Below, in pieces: positions 1 through 6,012 of a stretch of DNA of 6,154 nt. Where the stretch lies: assembly GCA_023230455.1 (NCBI GenBank), contig JALNXH010000049.1:1-6154 (forward strand), written 5' to 3'. Position numbers and translations under genes: made by a program. The DNA comes from Rhodocyclaceae bacterium (GTDB lineage: Bacteria; Pseudomonadota; Gammaproteobacteria; Burkholderiales; Rhodocyclaceae). The notes beneath the pieces are model-generated. The model ran no database searches and was not told the origin of the DNA. It worked only from the letters and a program-made list of their open reading frames with translations. Numbering within the stretch: the stretch's first letter is position 1; every line of letters starts with the position of its first letter.

Positions 1-40
1 GCCCGCCTGGTGATCGGCATGCTGCATCTGGTGATGCAGC
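1..40 (+). repeat. 40-bp terminal direct repeat, left copy
   Basis: Bases 1-40 are identical, base for base, to 6115-6154. The repeat lies inside the small helical protein gene and is read in the same frame in both places. It is the signature of a circular sequence written with a short overlap, or of a recent tandem duplication. Confidence 0.98.
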
Positions 41-450
41 GCCAGCCGCTGATGTACCGCTACGACCGCGACGAGCTGTCGCGCTTCCTTGCCCTCGCCG
101 ACACCCTGCAAAGCGAGGCCAAGGCCCTGCCCGGCGCGACGGCGGCCCTGCATGCGCTGGCTGCCAGCGTCGAGGCCGGCGAGGATGTGCTCGACCGCGC
201 CCGCGCCGAGCCCAGCGAACTGGAAGCCGCCAACTTCGAGCTGCGCGAGAAGATCGGCGCCCTGATCACCGCGATCTATGCGGAAACGGGAACCGACAAG
301 CTGAAGCACATCAGCGCCACCGTCACCGCCCACGCCAAGGAGCAACTGCTGCGTGAGCGTTCCTGGCTGATCGGCCAGGGCTGGGAAGCCGACCCGAAGT
401 CCATCCCCGCCATCGAGACGCTGATCGGAGAGGGGCCGGGGGCGCGCTGA
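1..450 (+). CDS. Small helical kinase-partner-like protein, C-terminal part (5' end outside the window)
   Basis: The reading frame is open from base 1 (Ala-Arg-Leu-Val-Ile) and ends at TGA 448-450, giving 149 residues. An in-frame GTG at 10 has no reason to be the start, because the frame continues upstream and the fragment at 6013-6154 supplies the missing N-terminus through an identical 40-bp overlap. The joined protein would be 183 residues. It is predicted to be almost all alpha-helix, has no cysteine, no signal peptide and no membrane segment, and ends in a Gly/Pro-rich tail. Size, helical character and position beside APH-like kinases recall the small DUF6285/LvaB-type proteins that accompany such kinases; LvaB is needed for the activity of the kinase LvaA. 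That family link is from memory of the style, not a clear motif match. The stop lies 32 bases before kinase 1, consistent with one operon. Confidence is high that it is a gene and low to moderate for its role. Confidence 0.85.
   Translation, partial: ARLVIGMLHLVMQRQPLMYRYDRDELSRFLALADTLQSEAKALPGATAALHALAASVEAGEDVLDRARAEPSELEAANFELREKIGALITAIYAETGTDKLKHISATVTAHAKEQLLRERSWLIGQGWEADPKSIPAIETLIGEGPGAR
21..40. repeat. Perfect 8-bp inverted repeat inside the terminal repeat
   Basis: GCTGCATC (21-28) and GATGCAGC (33-40) are exact reverse complements separated by TGGT, so a stable stem of 8 bp with a 4-base loop can form. The same structure sits at 6135-6154, and its last base is the last base of the window. 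It lies within coding sequence, so it may be chance, but it marks the junction. Confidence 0.8.
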
Positions 451-471
451 GACCTGATGGCGACATTGCCT

Positions 472-476
472 GGAGA
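472..476 (+). promoter_or_regulatory. Ribosome binding site of kinase paralog 1
   Basis: GGAGA lies six bases before ATG 483 and supports that codon over the TTG at 480. No promoter is recognisable in the 32-base gap after the small gene, so kinase 1 is probably read from the upstream transcript. Confidence 0.65.
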
Positions 477-482
477 ACATTG

Positions 483-1679
483 ATGGGACATATAGACAAA
501 AGCCGTCCGACGCACGAATGGATCGAATCGCTGCGCCGCCGCTTCCCCTGCGAAGCCGAAATCGACCGGATACTGACGCGCAAGCTGTTGCGCCGTAGCG
601 GCCCACCCTACACGCCGCTCAGCCTGGACACCCTGGTCGAAGGAACCCAAGCCCTGCTGCGCAGCAAGCTCAAGGACGCTTTCGAGATCACCGAAGCACG
701 CTGGCTGTCGGGAGGCGCTTCGAAGTTGCAAATGGCGTTCAATCTATGCTGGAATCGGCCTGGCGTGGGGCGCACCACGACGCATCTGGTGCTGCGCATG
801 GAACCGGCGGCATCGAACTGTGAAAGCAGTCGTCGGCGCGAATTCCAGATCATCAAGGCCATCGAGGGCCTGGTGCCGGTACCGGTAGCCTATTGGTACG
901 ACGCCGATGGCGAATTTTTGCCTTATCCGGCGATTGTCTATGGCTTCGTCGAGGGCGTGGCCAAGCCCAGCGCCACCAGCAGCGGCGTTACCGGCGTCGG
1001 CACCTTCATTCCCCCTGCGTTGCGCGAGCCGCTCGGCACGGATTTCGTCGGGCACATGGCGCGCTTCCATACCTTCGACTGGCGTCGTGCCGACCTCTCC
1101 GCTTTCGAAAAGCCGGTTCCCGGCATCCAGGCCATCGAGTGGGAACTCAACCACTGGGAGCGCGTCTGGGAAGAGGATTCCAACGAGGACGTTCCGCTGA
1201 TGCGCCTCGCCATGGCCTGGCTGCGGGCGAACATGCCCGCGGTCGATCATATCTCGGTGGTACATGGCGACTACCGCACCGGCAACTTCCTGTTTACCGA
1301 ACACGACAACCGCATTTCGGCGCTGCTCGACTGGGAAATGGCCTATCTGGGCGACCGTCATTGCGACCTAGCCTGGGCCACCAACCCGATGCTCGGGCAC
1401 CTGGCCGAGGATGGCAGGACCTTCCTGTGCGGCGGATTCTTTCCCCGCGAAGAATTTCTGGCCCGGTACGAGAAGGTGTCGGGACTCAAGGTCAACCCCG
1501 CGTCCCTGACCTACTACGACATCTTTGGGGCCTACAAGATCGTCGTACTCTGTCTTGCCGCCCCTTATCGCGCGGCGCAGAACGGCAAATCGCATCAGGA
1601 TGTCCTGCTGGCCTGGCTGACGGGAATTTCATACTCGATCCTGGAAGGCCTGCGCACCAGGCTCGAAACGGTGCTCTGA
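483..1679 (+). CDS. APH/ACAD10-11-like phosphotransferase, paralog 1
   Basis: This 398-residue protein has a kinase-like fold of the aminoglycoside phosphotransferase (APH, choline-kinase-like) superfamily. Visible marks are a glycine-containing loop WLSGGASKLQMAF (residues 74-86), a VLRMEP strand (103-108) where these enzymes often have VLR, the catalytic loop HGDYRTGN (H261, D263, N268) and the metal-binding DWEMAYLGD (D283, E285) followed by DLAW. All expected catalytic residues are present, so it is probably an active, soluble, ATP-dependent small-molecule kinase. About 65 mostly helical residues precede the kinase N-lobe. The WLSGGAS style fits the ACAD10/11-like group, whose known members phosphorylate 4-hydroxyacyl-CoA; the actual substrate is unknown. 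ATG 483 is chosen because GGAGA at 472-476 precedes it and the N-terminus aligns with paralog 2; a TTG at 480 is possible. It is about 63% identical to paralog 2 by hand count. Antibiotic resistance is unlikely. Confidence 0.93.
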   Translation: MGHIDKSRPTHEWIESLRRRFPCEAEIDRILTRKLLRRSGPPYTPLSLDTLVEGTQALLRSKLKDAFEITEARWLSGGASKLQMAFNLCWNRPGVGRTTTHLVLRMEPAASNCESSRRREFQIIKAIEGLVPVPVAYWYDADGEFLPYPAIVYGFVEGVAKPSATSSGVTGVGTFIPPALREPLGTDFVGHMARFHTFDWRRADLSAFEKPVPGIQAIEWELNHWERVWEEDSNEDVPLMRLAMAWLRANMPAVDHISVVHGDYRTGNFLFTEHDNRISALLDWEMAYLGDRHCDLAWATNPMLGHLAEDGRTFLCGGFFPREEFLARYEKVSGLKVNPASLTYYDIFGAYKIVVLCLAAPYRAAQNGKSHQDVLLAWLTGISYSILEGLRTRLETVL

Positions 1680-1739
1680 CCGCGACAGGAGCCCCGCGGC
1701 GGACGGATCGGAAGCTGGCCGGCGAGGGGTCCGGGGCGG
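1680..1739. other. Convergent gap between kinase 1 and the regulator
   Basis: These 60 GC-rich bases separate two genes that meet tail to tail. GCCCCG (1691-1696) and CGGGGC (1732-1737) are complementary but 35 bases apart, and no T-run follows on either strand, so I do not call an intrinsic terminator here. Confidence 0.6.
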
Positions 1740-4499
1740 CTAATTCAGAAAGCTCAGGTCGCGGGCGCGGGCGAGCGCGGCCGAACGATTGGTGACCCCG
1801 AGCTTCTTGTACAGGTTCTTCAAGTGCCACTTGATCGTACCGAGAGAAATGTCGGTGTGGTCGGTCATCTGCTTGTTCGACAAACCGATATCGATCAGCG
1901 ACAACAGCTCCACTTCTCTGGCGGTCAGCGAAACCGGCAGCCCGCGATCGGCGCCGCGGACCACCGCCCGCTTTTGCAGCACCTGGTCGTCGATCGGCAG
2001 ATCTTTGCAGATCTGCGCAAAGAACTCCCGTTCCTCCTTCTGCGGAAACGCCCATGACGAGAGCTTCGTGTCGTTGACCAGGGCGGCAATGGTTTCCCCC
2101 TGGTCGCGGAAAGGACGCACGATGCAACGCTGAGCGGCGGCGCTCACCGCAAAACTCAAATCCTTCGCCGCTGCCTTGGCCTTGCCGGTCTGTAGCGCGA
2201 TCGCCGCCCGGGTCAGGCGCAATTCCACCAGCCGCGCCGCACGCCCGTCGGCCTGCGCCAACCTGATTTCCTCCGCAACCAGCGGCTCGACCTGCTTGAA
2301 GCGATGGGTCGCCATCTGTAGCTCGATGGCCGTCGCCATGAACAACTCGCGATAGCGCGGCTTCGCCATCTCCTCCCGGCTCGGCCGTCCAACCGCGCCC
2401 CCCTCCGGGTTGAGACCGATCCGATCCGCCTCCGCCAGCGCCTCCTTGAGCCGCCCCAGGCGTAGCAGGCGCTGGATCAAATAGCAGGAAAGCATAAGCG
2501 ACAGCCGCGGCGGATAGCTGCTGGCAATTTCCCGCAAGCGCGCGATCGACACCGAGTCGTCGGCGCTGCGGTTCCACAATTTGACCGCAGCGTCGAAGCC
2601 GCAGGCGGCCGTATCCACCAATCCGTTGCCGTAGCCTGCACGCAAGCCGAGACGGAGCATGCTTGCCGCTTCCTCGTTGAACCCCATTTCCACAGCGCAT
2701 TTGGCTCGCAGCAATGCCAGCGTGTCGCACACCACAGCATCCTCGCCGAGCGCTGCACAGGCGCGCGGCAGACCGACCGACAAATCCCGGTGAGCCTGCG
2801 CGTAGTCGCCTTCGTAGATCGCCTGGGCGGCATAGGCGAGCGTCATCCAGGCCATGGTGTAGGCACCGCCGATCTGATGCAGGATCGGCTCGGCAAGTCG
2901 CATCGACTGGCGCGCCTGCTCGAATCTGAACAGGCTCGCCAGGCAAATCGACTTGAGGCCGCCGACCGATCCGACGTTGTACGGATCGTTGGTCTTCTCC
3001 TCGGCCAGCCAGCGCTCCGCATCGCGATAGCCCTCCTCCAGCCGATCCGTGAAGATGTCGATGCAGATGCGGATGTGGCCGAGACGTTGCGCCAGATCGC
3101 TGGGCGGCGGATTCGCGCTGCCCGCATGATGCGACAGGCGTTCGGCGAGCCGCTCGTGCTGAATCCGCCCGAGTTCGTAGCGGCGATGGAAGATCAGCGC
3201 CCAGACGTACCAGAACTCCGCCTCCCAGCCGATTTTCACGTCTTCGGTACGCAAGCGCTCGATCCAGTCGATGTATTGCGGAATGTCCCCCCGGTCGCGG
3301 ACAAAATACGTCGCGGTGCGGTCCAGCATCCGGCTGGCCGCCGCAAATTCGCCCGCCGCCAGCGCATAGTCGATGGCGTCCTGCCACTCGCCGTTGCGCT
3401 CGTACCATTCGGCGGCGCGCTGTAGCACGCGGTGTTTCTTCTCCGCAGCGAGCGAACGCTCCGCCTCGCTCAGCAGGTATTGGCGGAACAGGCCATGCAA
3501 GCGATAGCGCTTGCGGTTGCGATCGAGCGGAATGATGAACACATTGCGCTGGAACAGGAAATCGAGGTGGCGCTCGGCGTCCTCGCTGCCCAGCACGTAG
3601 CGGCACATTTCGATGCCGAAGGTGTGCAATTGCGACAGGCAAAGCAGGAATTCGCGCAGCGCCGGAGTAAAGCCGCGCAACACTTGGCGGTTGAGCAGCG
3701 CGGCAATGTCTTCGTCGGACCCTGAAAACGTTTCCAGCGCCACCAGCGGCTGCTCGGCATCGGCGAGAACGATCTGCGCCATGCGCACCGCGGCCGGCCA
3801 GCCTTCGGTCTGGCGCAGCAGGATTTCGATACCGTCGGTGCCGAGGTGTCCCTGTAGTTCGGTACCGAGCAACTCCTGCGCTTCCCGCGCGTCCAGACTC
3901 AGCTCGGCAAAGCCGACCTGGCGGACCTTGCCTTCAAGCTTGGCACGGCCGAGGTTGATCGCCAGCGCCGTGGTGCTGGACCAGACAAAGCGAACCGCCG
4001 CCGGCGTACGGAATACCAGGGCGTCGAGAAAATCGCCGAGGGCCTCGTCGACACAGCTATTGAGGTTGTCGATGAACAGGGTGGTCGCCCCGTCAAGGCT
4101 GGCGATACGGGCGATCAGCGCCTCGATGCGGCCTTCGAGCGGGGTATCGCCGCGCATCAGCGCCTGCGTCATATGAACCACGGTCCCGCGTCCCGAAAGT
4201 ACCGTTTCCAGGGAAGACAGGAATCGCTCCAGATTGCTGTCGCGGTCGTCGAGGCCGATCCAGAAGCACTGCTCTCCGGAACGGCAGAGGTGGGTATGCA
4301 ACTCGGACATGAGTACGGTCTTGCCGTAGCCGATCGGGGCGACCAGACTGACGACTTTCGGCCGCGCGCTGTCCACACGCTCCAGATCTTCCAGCAGGCG
4401 CGTGCGCACCGGCCGAAACATGAAGCTGGGCGGCCCCGGGCGAACGGATTTGGAGGTAAAGGAAGGCCCGGTGGAGTGCGCTCCCGGTTTATTTGCCAC
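1740..4499 (-). CDS. MalT-like (LAL) LuxR-family transcriptional regulator
   Basis: This 919-residue cytoplasmic protein is a STAND-type transcription factor, which in this family binds ATP and an inducer and then activates transcription. An N-terminal NTPase region carries a Walker A APIGYGKT (residues 54-61) and a Walker B-like strand LFIDN (141-145), where a second acidic residue is common but Asn145 is present. The QTEGWPAAVRMA block (230-241) and the RYRLHGLFRQYLL block (331-342) are typical of MalT relatives. A long helical, TPR-like region (about 355-820) should bind the effector. A C-terminal LuxR/GerE helix-turn-helix runs from LTAREVELL (858) through TIKWHLKNLYKKLGV (888-902). The start is GTG, supported by GAGGAGGGG seven bases upstream; the next in-frame Met is residue 27, without such a signal. 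It is divergent from kinase 2 and convergent with kinase 1, so it is the likely regulator of the kinase operon; that role is inference from position. Confidence 0.95.
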   Translation of the reverse strand: MANKPGAHSTGPSFTSKSVRPGPPSFMFRPVRTRLLEDLERVDSARPKVVSLVAPIGYGKTVLMSELHTHLCRSGEQCFWIGLDDRDSNLERFLSSLETVLSGRGTVVHMTQALMRGDTPLEGRIEALIARIASLDGATTLFIDNLNSCVDEALGDFLDALVFRTPAAVRFVWSSTTALAINLGRAKLEGKVRQVGFAELSLDAREAQELLGTELQGHLGTDGIEILLRQTEGWPAAVRMAQIVLADAEQPLVALETFSGSDEDIAALLNRQVLRGFTPALREFLLCLSQLHTFGIEMCRYVLGSEDAERHLDFLFQRNVFIIPLDRNRKRYRLHGLFRQYLLSEAERSLAAEKKHRVLQRAAEWYERNGEWQDAIDYALAAGEFAAASRMLDRTATYFVRDRGDIPQYIDWIERLRTEDVKIGWEAEFWYVWALIFHRRYELGRIQHERLAERLSHHAGSANPPPSDLAQRLGHIRICIDIFTDRLEEGYRDAERWLAEEKTNDPYNVGSVGGLKSICLASLFRFEQARQSMRLAEPILHQIGGAYTMAWMTLAYAAQAIYEGDYAQAHRDLSVGLPRACAALGEDAVVCDTLALLRAKCAVEMGFNEEAASMLRLGLRAGYGNGLVDTAACGFDAAVKLWNRSADDSVSIARLREIASSYPPRLSLMLSCYLIQRLLRLGRLKEALAEADRIGLNPEGGAVGRPSREEMAKPRYRELFMATAIELQMATHRFKQVEPLVAEEIRLAQADGRAARLVELRLTRAAIALQTGKAKAAAKDLSFAVSAAAQRCIVRPFRDQGETIAALVNDTKLSSWAFPQKEEREFFAQICKDLPIDDQVLQKRAVVRGADRGLPVSLTAREVELLSLIDIGLSNKQMTDHTDISLGTIKWHLKNLYKKLGVTNRSAALARARDLSFLN

Positions 4500-4506
4500 G
4501 ATCGAT

Positions 4507-4516
4507 CCCCCTCCTC
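4507..4516 (-). promoter_or_regulatory. Ribosome binding site of the LAL regulator (decides the GTG start)
   Basis: Read on the minus strand, GAGGAGGGG precedes the GTG codon (4499-4497) by seven bases. This near-perfect Shine-Dalgarno sequence at normal spacing is the reason for choosing the GTG start over the internal ATG at residue 27. Confidence 0.75.
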
Positions 4517-4525
4517 TAGGGTCAA

Positions 4526-4531
4526 ATTATA
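4526..4531 (-). promoter_or_regulatory. Candidate -10 element (TATAAT) of the regulator gene
   Basis: The minus strand reads an exact TATAAT at 4531-4526, in an otherwise GC-rich region. No good -35 hexamer is present 16-18 bases upstream (GCCCAT at 17), so the promoter is either weak or factor-assisted. Transcription would begin near 4519, leaving a leader of only about 20 bases with the ribosome site almost at its 5' end. The same AT-rich patch reads TATATT on the plus strand (4528-4533). Confidence 0.4.
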
Positions 4532-4576
4532 TTCAGGCGGGGCCGGGGATGGGCGCAAATGACGGGGAGTCGGCAG

Positions 4577-4593
4577 GGCTTGCGCCGCAAGCC
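4577..4593. repeat. 17-bp inverted repeat, candidate operator
   Basis: GGCTTGCG and CGCAAGCC are exact reverse complements around a single central C. It is the longest perfect dyad I see in the divergent region and lies about 46 bases upstream of the regulator's -10 candidate. An operator role is inferred only from position and symmetry. Confidence 0.45.
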
Positions 4594-4598
4594 ACCCC

Positions 4599-4612
4599 CC
4601 CTTAAGTAAGGG
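4599..4612. repeat. 14-bp inverted repeat
   Basis: CCCTTA and TAAGGG are exact reverse complements separated by AG. It follows the 17-bp dyad by five bases, so the two may form one composite site. No T-run follows, so it is not terminator-like. Confidence 0.35.
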
Positions 4613-4662
4613 CGCCGCCCCGGGCATTCGGTTTCCCGCCGCGGCGGCAAGTAACATAGGAG

Positions 4663-4682
4663 CATGGCGCTCGTTGGCCATG
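4663..4682. repeat. 20-bp interrupted inverted repeat
   Basis: CATGGC (4663-4668) and GCCATG (4677-4682) are exact reverse complements with an 8-base spacer, placing the half-sites 14 bp apart from start to start. That geometry suits a dimeric DNA-binding protein. It is about 130 bases upstream of the kinase 2 start. Confidence 0.35.
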
Positions 4683-4797
4683 TCGGGTTACGGCTGAAGA
4701 ATGCGCCGGACTGCGCGAGAAACAAGATCGTTCGCTGAATCTTGCGGAACCGGATCGATCCTGAACAACGAGCGGCGGCATCGTACATACATCACAT

Positions 4798-4804
4798 GGA
4801 GAAG
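4798..4804 (+). promoter_or_regulatory. Ribosome binding site of kinase paralog 2
   Basis: GGAGAAG lies seven bases (ten from the GGAG core) before ATG 4812. It favours this start over the in-frame ATG at 4701, which has no comparable signal. Confidence 0.6.
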
Positions 4805-4811
4805 AGCACGA

Positions 4812-6011
4812 ATGAACCGAGTGGATAAAAGCCATCCGTCGCACGAATGGATCGAGCAGTTGCGCAAGCGCTATCCGTGCGAAAAGGAAATCGACCGCCT
4901 GCTGGTGCGCAAGCTGCAACGGCGCGCCGGCCCGCCCTACACCCCGGTCAGCCTGGAAACCCTGGTCAAAGGAACCGAAGCGCTGATCGCCAGCCACGTC
5001 AAGGACGGCTTCGAAATCGTCGAGGCCAAATGGCTTTCGGGCGGCGCCTCCAAGCTACAGATGGCGTTCACGCTGAAGTGGAACCAACCGGGCGTCGGCC
5101 GCACCGCCACGCCGATGGTACTGCGCATGGAACCCTCGGAGTCCATCGTCGAAACCAGCCGCCTGCGCGAGTTCCAGATCATCAAGGCGTTCGATGGCGT
5201 GGTGCCGGTGCCGCCGACGTACTGGGTCGACGTGGAAGGCGAGTTCCTCCCCTACCCGACCACCATCTACGGCTTCGCCCCCGGAGTGGCCAAGCCTTCG
5301 ACGGCGAGCAGCAACGTGTCCGGCCTCGGCACCAACCTCGGACCCGAATTGCGGCCGATCCTAGGCCCGCAGTTCGTCGACCACCTCGCCAAAATCCACC
5401 GCTTCGACTGGGGAACCGCCGATCTAGGCGCCTTCGACAAGCCCAAGGCGGGAACCACCGAAGCCGTCGAGTGGCAGCTCAATTGCTGGGAGCGCATCTG
5501 GGAAGAGGATGCCAACGAGGACATTCCGCTGATGCGTCTGGCCAGTTCATGGCTGCGCGCCAACATGCCGCCGGTGGACACGGTCTCGGTGATCCACGGC
5601 GACTACCGTACCGGCAATTACTTGTTCACCGAGCACGACAACAAGATCTCGGCCTGGCTCGACTGGGAACTGGCCCACCTCGGCGACCGCCATGAAGACC
5701 TGGCCTGGGTGGTGAATGTCACCTTCGGCCACCTGTCGGAGGACGGCAAGACCTTCCTGATCAGCGGACTGATGTCCGAGGCGGAATTCTGCGATGCCTA
5801 CGAGAAGGCCTCCGGCTTGAGCATCGATCAGAAGGTGCTGACCTACTACAAGATCAAGAATGCCTACCAGCTCGCCACCCTGGCAATCGGCACCACCTAT
5901 CGGGTTTCCCGCGGCGGCAAGACCCACCAGGACATTCTCGTCGCCTGGATCATGGGCAGCGCCTATCCGATACTTGAAGATCTCAGAAAACAACTTGAGG
6001 AGGTACTCTGA
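4812..6011 (+). CDS. APH/ACAD10-11-like phosphotransferase, paralog 2
   Basis: This 399-residue soluble kinase-fold protein is a paralog of the one at 483-1679, with a single extra residue near position 215. It keeps every active-site mark: the WLSGGASKLQMAF loop (74-86), VLRMEP (103-108), the catalytic HGDYRTGN (H262, D264, N269) and the metal-binding DWELAHLGD (D284, E286). By hand count the 60-residue block holding the catalytic loops is about 78% identical to paralog 1, while the last 99 residues are only about 48% identical, and substrate contacts in this fold lie in the C-lobe. The two kinases therefore probably act on related but different substrates. ATG 4812 is chosen because GGAGAAG lies about ten bases upstream and the N-terminus matches paralog 1; the frame is open back to an ATG at 4701, but those 37 codons have no counterpart in paralog 1. 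It is the first gene of the operon and is followed after one base by the small helical partner gene. Confidence 0.94.
   Translation: MNRVDKSHPSHEWIEQLRKRYPCEKEIDRLLVRKLQRRAGPPYTPVSLETLVKGTEALIASHVKDGFEIVEAKWLSGGASKLQMAFTLKWNQPGVGRTATPMVLRMEPSESIVETSRLREFQIIKAFDGVVPVPPTYWVDVEGEFLPYPTTIYGFAPGVAKPSTASSNVSGLGTNLGPELRPILGPQFVDHLAKIHRFDWGTADLGAFDKPKAGTTEAVEWQLNCWERIWEEDANEDIPLMRLASSWLRANMPPVDTVSVIHGDYRTGNYLFTEHDNKISAWLDWELAHLGDRHEDLAWVVNVTFGHLSEDGKTFLISGLMSEAEFCDAYEKASGLSIDQKVLTYYKIKNAYQLATLAIGTTYRVSRGGKTHQDILVAWIMGSAYPILEDLRKQLEEVL
5998..6004 (+). promoter_or_regulatory. Full-consensus ribosome binding site of the small helical gene
   Basis: AGGAGGT is embedded in the last codons of kinase 2 and stands eight bases before ATG 6013. 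It is the strongest ribosome site in the window, stronger than those of the two kinases, and together with the one-base intergenic gap suggests coupled, high translation of the small protein. Confidence 0.8.
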
Positions 6012-6012
6012 A

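Larger units (their letters stand above)
4500..4811. other. Divergent regulatory region between the regulator and kinase 2
   Basis: These 312 bases hold no convincing gene. They contain the regulator's leader and -10 candidate at the left, a cluster of short perfect inverted repeats in the middle (4577-4593, 4599-4612, 4636-4647, 4663-4682), a GGATCGATCC palindrome (4752-4761) and the kinase 2 ribosome site at the right. GATCGATCC also occurs at 4500-4508. I find no convincing sigma-70 promoter for kinase 2, which would suit a gene needing an activator. This is the expected place for operators of the LAL regulator. Confidence 0.6.

Noticed and set aside
457..483. Eight-codon mini reading frame whose TGA overlaps the kinase 1 ATG
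   Set aside because: The TGATG overlap would suit translational coupling, but no ribosome site precedes ATG 457 and so short a frame is easily chance.
483..1679. Aminoglycoside or macrolide resistance kinase
   Set aside because: The fold and the HGD and DWE motifs are shared with APH enzymes, but the WLSGGAS and VLR motifs, the duplicated arrangement and the small helical partner fit the ACAD10/11-like metabolic group better.
893..1795. 300-codon open frame on the plus strand within and beyond kinase 1
   Set aside because: It is a shifted frame of the kinase gene with Arg-rich composition and no ribosome site; the true frame carries all catalytic motifs.
1492..3642. 716-codon open frame on the minus strand
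   Set aside because: It overlaps the LAL regulator in another frame and also runs into kinase 1 antisense. Its protein is Arg/Ala/Gly-rich and low in family-like motifs, as expected for a shadow frame in GC-rich DNA, whereas the regulator frame has clear Walker A and LuxR domains.
4636..4647. Perfect 12-bp palindrome CCGCCGCGGCGG
   Set aside because: It is made only of G and C in a GC-rich stretch and has no distinctive spacing to a promoter, so chance is a sufficient explanation.
4665..4679. Sigma-54 promoter (TGGC-N-TTGG) before kinase 2
   Set aside because: The GG and the downstream element are not followed by GC at the required ten-base spacing (CC is found), and no sigma-54 activator gene is present.
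4701..4811. N-terminal extension of kinase 2 by 37 codons
   Set aside because: The frame is open, but there is no ribosome site before ATG 4701, the residues look non-coding, and paralog 1 has no counterpart; ATG 4812 has GGAG and matches paralog 1.
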